Shown piece after piece: positions 10,507 to 18,500 of a stretch of 64,000 nucleotides of DNA. The notes beneath the pieces are model-generated. The model was given only the letters and a program-made list of their open reading frames with translations, was not told the origin of the DNA and made no database searches. The DNA is taken from contig JAHQIY010000009.1 in assembly GCA_019054805.1 (NCBI GenBank), positions 620,001 through 684,000 on the forward strand, given 5' to 3'. Position 1 is the first letter of the stretch, and the number at the start of each line of letters is the position of its first letter. Origin of the DNA: Brachionus manjavacas (Eukaryota; Rotifera; Eurotatoria; Ploima; Brachionidae). Made by a program: the position numbers and the translations under genes.

Positions 10507-12527
10507 TCAAATATAGATTTGATTTGTGTTCGGATCGAGCGTTATTTGTAAAGTATGCGTTCCTCCATTGAGTAAATTTTGACCATTTTGGCTAGCGGCA
10601 AGACTTAACTGGTGCAAAGTTGTGTTGTCTAGACTTATAATGGTAGTTGCATTTGATTGATTAAACTGGTGGCTTAATTGAGTGTTAGAAGAAATCGCCT
10701 GATCGGAATTCGAATTGTTACTGTTTGAAATTGATAAATTAGCGCTAGAATTCGGATTTGACGATGAGCCTATGTCATTAGAAGCACCCAAGTCTAAATG
10801 TGTCAATATTTGCGGAGAGCAGCTAAAAGCGAAAATGGATTTGGTTTATTAATTAATTCAAATTTTAAATTAGTTTACTTCCACTCTTTATTTATGCAAA
10901 AAATATCAAGTTCAAATCAAATCTAAAAATTAAGTGACAAAAAAAATTAAAATTAATTTCTGGAAGCAAAAAAAAAGATTTTATTAGATTCTATTTTCAA
11001 GGCTAATTGTAAATTTTCACTTGCAGGATTTTATGGAAATAATTGTATAATTGTTCCTATTCTATCCTAGTGGATAATGGGAAGGCGCTCATCTCCTTTT
11101 CAAGTACCTTTTTGAGCAACGGCTCCGATCTGACACAGAGGCTACTGCATCGAGTTGATCATCTACACCGCAATTATTATCCAGTCGAAACTGGTTCCTC
11201 TATTTTCAAAAAATTTTTTAGTTTCAAATAAAAACTAATTTTAAGTGAATATTGCAAGCAATTTTTTGTTAAATTTAACCATCGAGGTGAAAGATTGTCA
11301 ATTAAATGATTGTTGAATTTTAAATAAAAAAATTAATTTTCAATATTTTTTAAATCATAAGTGGCAAGTTTTTTTTTCTATTTTACATTTCTAAAAATAA
11401 TTGCGTAGTTACATTTCAAATTTTAACATGCTTAAGTATTGAGTTTTAATGAAACAAAGTAATTTCAAAATTTCAAAAAAGTGAAATAGAAAATAAAAAT
11501 TGCCAAATCAAGAATTCCAAAATAGAGCTATAAATAACCCAATGTAGTCAATTTTCCACATGTAACAATTGTAATGGATGGGGATTTTGGCCGAGAAGGC
11601 CGCTGGGGTAAATGAGAAACGTTAAATGGGGGGAGAAAACACTTTATTACTCATCTACTTTATCACAAAAAAACAATCTCATTTTATAGTGAGAGTGTAG
11701 ATGTGCACACTCTCAACGTTTAGAACTCGACGAATGTTAAGTTACTATTCGTCGAGGTGGCGAAGGAATTGGTTTATTACACAATTCCCCCTCCTCTTTG
11801 GAGTCGCTCCGGGACCCAATGCCCGCTTCGGTTGACCAATGGCCGAATCCGTGCCGCTTATCTGGGTCTTCCCACCTGTTGGTGCTGCCGCGACTGCGAT
11901 TCCTCATATTCTTCAGACGCCACTGCGTCTACGGGCCGGCTCTTATCGGTACGTTTCTGCTCTGACGGCTCTTCGGTTTTGTCCGCTCCACGTGGTTTGA
12001 CGAGCCGACACCATTTTGGTCGGGTGCTTCGGGTGGGCCTCATGTAAACCAACATATTTGGGTACTCGACCTCCATCGTCTCCTTGAAATGTCGACGTTT
12101 AGTCTGACTTGGAGCTTGTGTTCTTTCCCCTCGAAGGTGAATCTCGGTGCGTTGAAAACGTAATCGAACAGCTTTACGTGATCCTGGTCGGCATAGAATT
12201 TTACAAACGCTACCGTATCCGGCCTCTCCTTTTCGTCCAGTATTCGAAAATATCGAATCGGACCGATTCGCTGGTAAATATACGTAGCGAACTCGACGAA
12301 CGTTTCTTCGTCAACGATTGGAAACATTCGCAGCAACGTTTGATGTCCATTTGCGTTCATCGTCTCGACTCTTATGAAAATGTTTTTATTATATATTTTT
12401 TTTTTTTTTTTTTTTGAAATGAATCTTGCCCCTCTTAAAATTTTATTAGTAAAAATTAGATATTTGACTCGTGCTAATTGTATCACGTGTCAACTATTCA
12501 AATCGATTCGATTTTGTCTTACAAAAA

Positions 12528-12558
<31 letters not shown>

Positions 12559-15500
12559 GACCGGCTCCGGTTTATCGTCGATTCGGATGCCCATAATTCA
12601 AGCGTTCGGGTACCGCTCTAGCGCGCTGATTTGTTGTTCTTGTTGGAGACCGTCTGGAGTCCGGCCTCGTCGTTCTCAGCGTGTGGGTGGTTGGTTTGAA
12701 CGTTTCGTCGTCGCTTGGATCTTCTTCTTCGCTCGAAAGGGCCGTTTTGTGGGTCAACATCGCCCTTTTCGCCTTGTTGACTATTGATCTGGCCGCACTG
12801 TGTTTGGCTCTCGTATGGGTTATTTGTTTCAACACCTCATCAGTCCCATTTGTTGTTTCATATTGTAACTCGCCACCACCGTAGTGTCTCTTGAGTCTAT
12901 TTACATGCACTATCAGTCGCTTGCCTTTTGTTTTGATTGGGCGAATTTTATAATTAGCCTGGTTTACTTTTTGTTCCACGACGTGGGTCCATTCCAGTTG
13001 TATGTGAACTTCCTGCACTGACCCCTTTTAATGACATCGTTCCTGACCCACACCAGGTCGCCGGGTTTGAATTCAGCGGCGTAAACGTGTCTGTCGTAGT
13101 TTAGTCTCATTCGCCGAATGCGCACGTTCTTATTTTGTCTAACTTTTTCGTAGGCTTTTTGTAGCTTGAATTTTATTAGATCAGCATATTCGTCCGGTGT
13201 AGTTGGGACGTTTATAATTGGGTGCCGATAAATAAGATCCAGCGGCATCTTCGCTTTTCTCCCGTACATCAGTTCGTATGGGGTCACGCCTGTCGTTGCG
13301 TGGACGGAAGTGTTGTAGGCCAGACCTAAAACTTCTATTTGCTGGTCCCAGTCGTCATGGTCTTCATTGACATAACAGGTTATCATTCTCTTGACCGTCC
13401 TGTTCAAACGTTCGCTGATTCCATCGGTTTGTGGGTGGAATGGCGATGTTCTCAGTCTCTTAACGTCCATAAGGTTCCATAGTTCTTCGATCAAAGCCGA
13501 CTGATAGTTTGTCCCTTGATCGGTTAGTACCGCTTCCGGTATGCCGTGCCTACAAATAAACGCAAAGAGGCATTTTGCGACTGTTTTGGCTTCGGCGCTT
13601 TGTATTGCAAATAACTCCATCCATTTGGTGAAGTGGTCAATTATACAAAGAATGTATTTGTTATTTGTTCTGGACGTTTTTAGTGGTCCTAAAATGTCTG
13701 ATGTTATTATTTCGAGCGGCCTATTGGTAATTATTGGTATCAACTTGTTTTTGATTTTACGTCCAGTTGTTGACCTTTGGCATGGCTCGCAGTTGAGTAT
13801 AAACGTTTTAATTTCGTCGAAATATTTTGGCCAGTAAAATTTCTGTCGGATCTTATTAAAGGTTTTCTCTAATTTTAGGTGTCCACTCCATTTTGATGCA
13901 TGTTCTTGTTGCATTATTAATTTTCGTTCATTAGATGGTACAACGAACTGGGCACAATTGTTATTATGTTTGTCTATTCGATACAACACCTCCCCAATCA
14001 ATTTAAATTCGTCCCATGAATTGTAAAAAGATTCGTGAATATTGTTTTCAAACTTGTCAATTTTTGGTTTCTCCTTGTTATTTCTCAAAATTTCTATGAA
14101 CCACGCAATGTCTCTGTCTGACTTCTGGCACTCTGGTTTGTTTATCTCTTGGAAGTGAATGGTGTTTATTTGTTCTACTTCGTCGTAAAGCATGTTTATC
14201 ATTAAATCATCGTTGTCTGGTTTGTTAACGTTGTCGTCAGATCTAATGGCCATCTCGAAAGGCTATCGGCGTTTTGGTGTTTGGTGCCTTTACGATACAT
14301 GATTTTGAAATCAAATGATTCTAGTCGTATGATCCAGCGTGCGAGTCTAGGTGCCGGGTTTCTCACCGTTCTTAACCATTGTAGTGGCTGATGGTCGGTG
14401 ACTACGATGAATTCTTGGCCGAACAAGTATTCACGGAAGTGTTCGATCGAGTTTACGATGGCTAATAATTCCTTTTCTGACGTTGAATAGTTTTTTTCAG
14501 GTTTTGACAGGCCTCTAGAGTAGTAGGCTATCGGTCTCCATAATCGTTCGTTCCCTCTTTGTTGTGATAACACGGCACCGATTCCGTAATTGCTAGCGTC
14601 TGTTTCTAGTTTGAACGTTTTGGTGAAGTCTGGTATTGCCAAAATCTTATGTGACATCAAATAGCTCTTGAGGACCTGGAAAGATGTCTCGCATTCTCGT
14701 GACCATTCAAAGTTTGTGTGCTTATGGTTTAGTTTGTGGAGCAGGGCGGCAATTTTTGCGAAATTTCTGATGAACTTCCTGTAGTACGAAGCTAGGCCAA
14801 TGAAGCTGATTACTTGGTCAACGTTTTGTGGTCTTGGATATTTTAGCAAAGCTTCTATTTTCCTCGGGGATGGTGCTATTGTTCCATTGGAGACTACGTG
14901 ACCTAAGTACTCGATCGATGTTTCGAAAAACTGGCATTTGGAAAGCTTGATTTTTAATTCGTATTGTCGGATGACATTAAGAACTTGTTGAATGTGATCG
15001 TAATGTTCTTCAACTGTCTTTGAGAATATTATGATGTCGTCCAGGTATATCATACAGATTTTGCCGATAAGGTCTTTGAAGATCTCGTTCATGAAACGTT
15101 GGAACGTTGCTCCTGAGTTTGTTAATCCCATTGGTAATACTCTGAACTCGAAGTGACCGAATTCACAATTGAACGCTGTAAAGTGTTGACTTTCTTTGGA
15201 CATTCTGATTTGGAAGTATCCCGATGCGAAGTCGATTTTTGAAAAGATCCTCGCATTCTTTAGGTTTGATAGCATAACGTCAATTCGTGGAAGTGGGTAA
15301 CAATCTCTTATTGTAAGGCTATTGAGTTTGCGGTAGTCAATTGTTAGCCTAACGTTTCCGTCGCTTTTTTGTACAAGGTGTACCGGGGATGAATATGGTG
15401 AACGACTGTTTGTAATTAGTCCCGCCTCTGCCATCTCGGTGATTAACTGTTTGAACTCGTTTCGTTTTGCGAAAGGTACGGGTCTAGGTTTGATGCTGAA

Positions 15501-18500
15501 TGGGATGTTGTCTGTGAGTCTTATTTCGTGTTCGATGGCGTTTGTTGGTGTTAAGTCTCTCAGGCTCTTCGCCGAAACGTCTCCTGCTTCTTTGGTGATT
15601 TTGGTGCGAAGCTTTTCGAGTATAGGGCTATTTATCGGTTCTTCTCTCTCTTCCATGAAATTGATGGTGCAGTCGTTGTCTATTTCATCCTCTTTGATTT
15701 CTGTGCATTTCAAACGTATTATCAGTTGTTCTATGATGTCCTTTGTAACGTTAAATTTGTTTAATGTTTCCAATCCAATCAGGCAATCGTTGAGTAGGTT
15801 TCCGATCACTATTACTTCCGTGTCAAGTGTTTGATCGCCTAGTGTCAATTTAATCGTTGTTTTTCCGACAGTGTTCGTTGGGGTTCCTATTGCTGTAAGC
15901 ATTTGTTTAGATGTAGGTGTTATTGGTAATTTTAACTTTTTGGCTATGGATTGGTTGATGATTGTTCGCTTTACTCCGGTGTCTAATAGAAATTTAACGT
16001 TGGTTCCATTTATTTGACAAGTGCTTGTTAGTCATTGATGATTGGGTGCATTTAGATTGTTAATCAGGGCTCTGGGTGGGATGGGATCATATTTTGGTCT
16101 TATTTGTGGACAATTTGGACGAATGTGGCCAGTTTGGTTGCACCTGTAGCATCTTTGTGTCGGTTCGAAGGAAACGTGTCTCGAATCTGGACTTATGTTT
16201 CCTGGTTGGTCTTGAATTGGATAGTTCGATTCCGTGTTGATTTTTCTTGCATGCATGCTTGTTCTGGGTGTTGTGTTCAAGACCTCTTCGTACCTCGATG
16301 CTAACTCTGTAATTTCACTCAGGGAGTTCAATGTTGGTCGTGCAACCTTTAACTTGATTTGGATTTCTGTCGATTTTATACCATCGATTAATTGATCTGC
16401 TATGAAAGTGTCTGTTACGTTTTGATCTACTCCTGGGAATGCCTTCTTTGAAAGAATGCGGAGTTGCGTCACGAACAGGTGAACGTTCTCATTCTCGAGT
16501 TGTCTTCTTTCTAAGAAGGATCTCTTCGGGTTTGAGTTCTCTTTACGTTCGTATAATTGGATCAGCAGTGATTTCAATTGTTGGTAAGCCTGATTGTCGT
16601 ATTCGCTGAATGGATATTCGTCAACGTTCTTCCTACATTCTTGGTCAAGCTTCAAAAACATGATGTCTTTTCTGTTGTCTTGGATGTTATTTATTTTGAA
16701 GAACATATCGAAGTTTTTGATCCAATCTTGATGTCGTCACTGTTTGGGTCGAATGCGTTTGGAGCTTGTATTTGGTAGTAATTTCTACTTTGGTGTGTTA
16801 GTGTGCGGTTTGATAACGTTGGCGCTGCAGACACCGCGGTTGTACCGTTTAACACAGGAAGCGCTGTAGGTAGTTGGCTCGTTGCGTTGTTGTTTTGGTT
16901 ATTACAGACGAAGGTGAAGTTGTTGTTCTTTTGTCTCTTGTAACTCAAAATAGTTGTCCACATTATCATGATAATTATTGTTATGATTGCCACAAACGTT
17001 GACATCAGGACGTTGTCATTGATCAGGCACCAGCACCGGTTCATGCATGGAGTTATTTGTGCTATGCTTGTTTCAATAAATTTTATTATACGTTTTGTTA
17101 TTCCTGATTCTTGTTCCTGATGTGTTATCGCTTTCAAAATATCCCATAGGCCCATCTTGGCTTCGATTAAAATGGATCCACTTGGTTGAGTGTTGATTGA
17201 CTTTTTAACAATGTGCGTTTTGAGAATGAATAATAATTCCACCCCCAAACAACGTTTTATATAATGTGAAAACGTGTTATTAAATATAGTGTGTGTGAAT
17301 GTAAGACTTAGCTATGCATCGCTATGTCTGTAATGTGTATGTAATCAATTCTGCATGCACCCCGTTTCGGGAACGCGACTTATGACAAATTAATCTGCGC
17401 CTCATAGGTCCGCGACTTAGACTAATTAGTCTGCACCCCGCTTTTGGGAACGCGACTTACTGCTAGAATGACAGATAGCATCGTTCCCTGGTCCTATCTG
17501 TATGCTGAAAATGTGATGTCTGAGTGGACCCTTCTGGGCATCGCGACTTCTGACAAATTAACCTGCGCCCCATGAGTCCGCGACTTAGGATTAATTTGTC
17601 TGCGCCCCGTAGAAGGTCCGTGACTTACGATGAAATTATGTCCTAACGAAGAAAGCATTGACAAGAGTTTCTCAGGGCAAATATAGTCTGAGACTCACTT
17701 GTGGGCACCAATGTAATGGATGGGGATTTTGGCCGAGAAGGCCGCTGGGGTAAATGAGAAACGTTAAATGGGGGGAGAAAACACTTTATTACTCATCTAC
17801 TTTATCACAAAAAAACAATCTCATTTTATAGTGAGAGTGTAGATGTGCACACTCTCAACGTTTAGAACTCGACGAATGTTAAGTTACTATTCGTCGAGGT
17901 GGCGAAGGAATTGGTTTATTACACAATCTATGTCTTCTTAATTTTCATTTTTTTTAGCTTATTTACTTTATTACGATTATCTCATTATTTTATCTCATTT
18001 TATTAACTTTAATTTTTATTTTTTAAATTTATTCTGAAGGAGCCCTAGCTCGGTAAGAAAACAAATAAATAAAAAGTAAAATAAATAATAATTTTTTATT
18101 TTTTCAGTGAAAACCTTGAATTTAAATAAGAATTTTCAAACTACTCTTGGTTTAAGTCAAAATAATTCATTGAATATTATTTAATTATCTTTGATCAAAA
18201 CCCCAGTTTGCTACTGATTTTTTTTTGTATAGTCTCATGGGATTTAGAAAAATTTTAATTAAAATTTCTTGAATATCAGTAAATTATGGAAACTCTTGAC
18301 CCAAATGTTATAAAAAATTCATGTGATGTCTTTCATATAAAGACAGCTTGAACATTTTATTCTCAATCAAGAATTCATCAAAGACATATATAATGATGCT
18401 CAAAATATTCATGGCTTTTATGACCACAAAAGATCAAAAATTAAGGCAATTATTAAGTCATTTTACTACACTTGAATTTTTTTAATAAAATTCGTTTATT

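Larger units (their letters stand above)
11570..17923 (-). mobile_element. Full-length Ty3/gypsy LTR retrotransposon
   Basis: Two 212-bp LTRs (11570-11781 and 17712-17923) look identical base for base, begin TGTAAT and end ATTACA, and are flanked by CAAT on both sides (11566-11569, 17924-17927), a 4-bp target duplication. The internal part, read on the minus strand, has primer-binding site, leader, gag, protease, reverse transcriptase, RNase H, integrase, an extra ORF and a polypurine tract, in the Ty3/gypsy order (integrase after RNase H). Identical LTRs imply a very recent insertion. It sits in an intron of the zinc-finger gene in the same orientation. Confidence 0.95.

Noticed and set aside
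11757-12417. Plus-strand frames across the Ty3 third ORF and LTR
   Set aside because: Shadows of the minus-strand element genes.
12396-12553. A-tracts as proof of mRNA capture by the retroelement
   Set aside because: The tracts lie 5' of the third ORF in its own sense, whereas a captured mRNA would carry its poly(A) on the 3' side.
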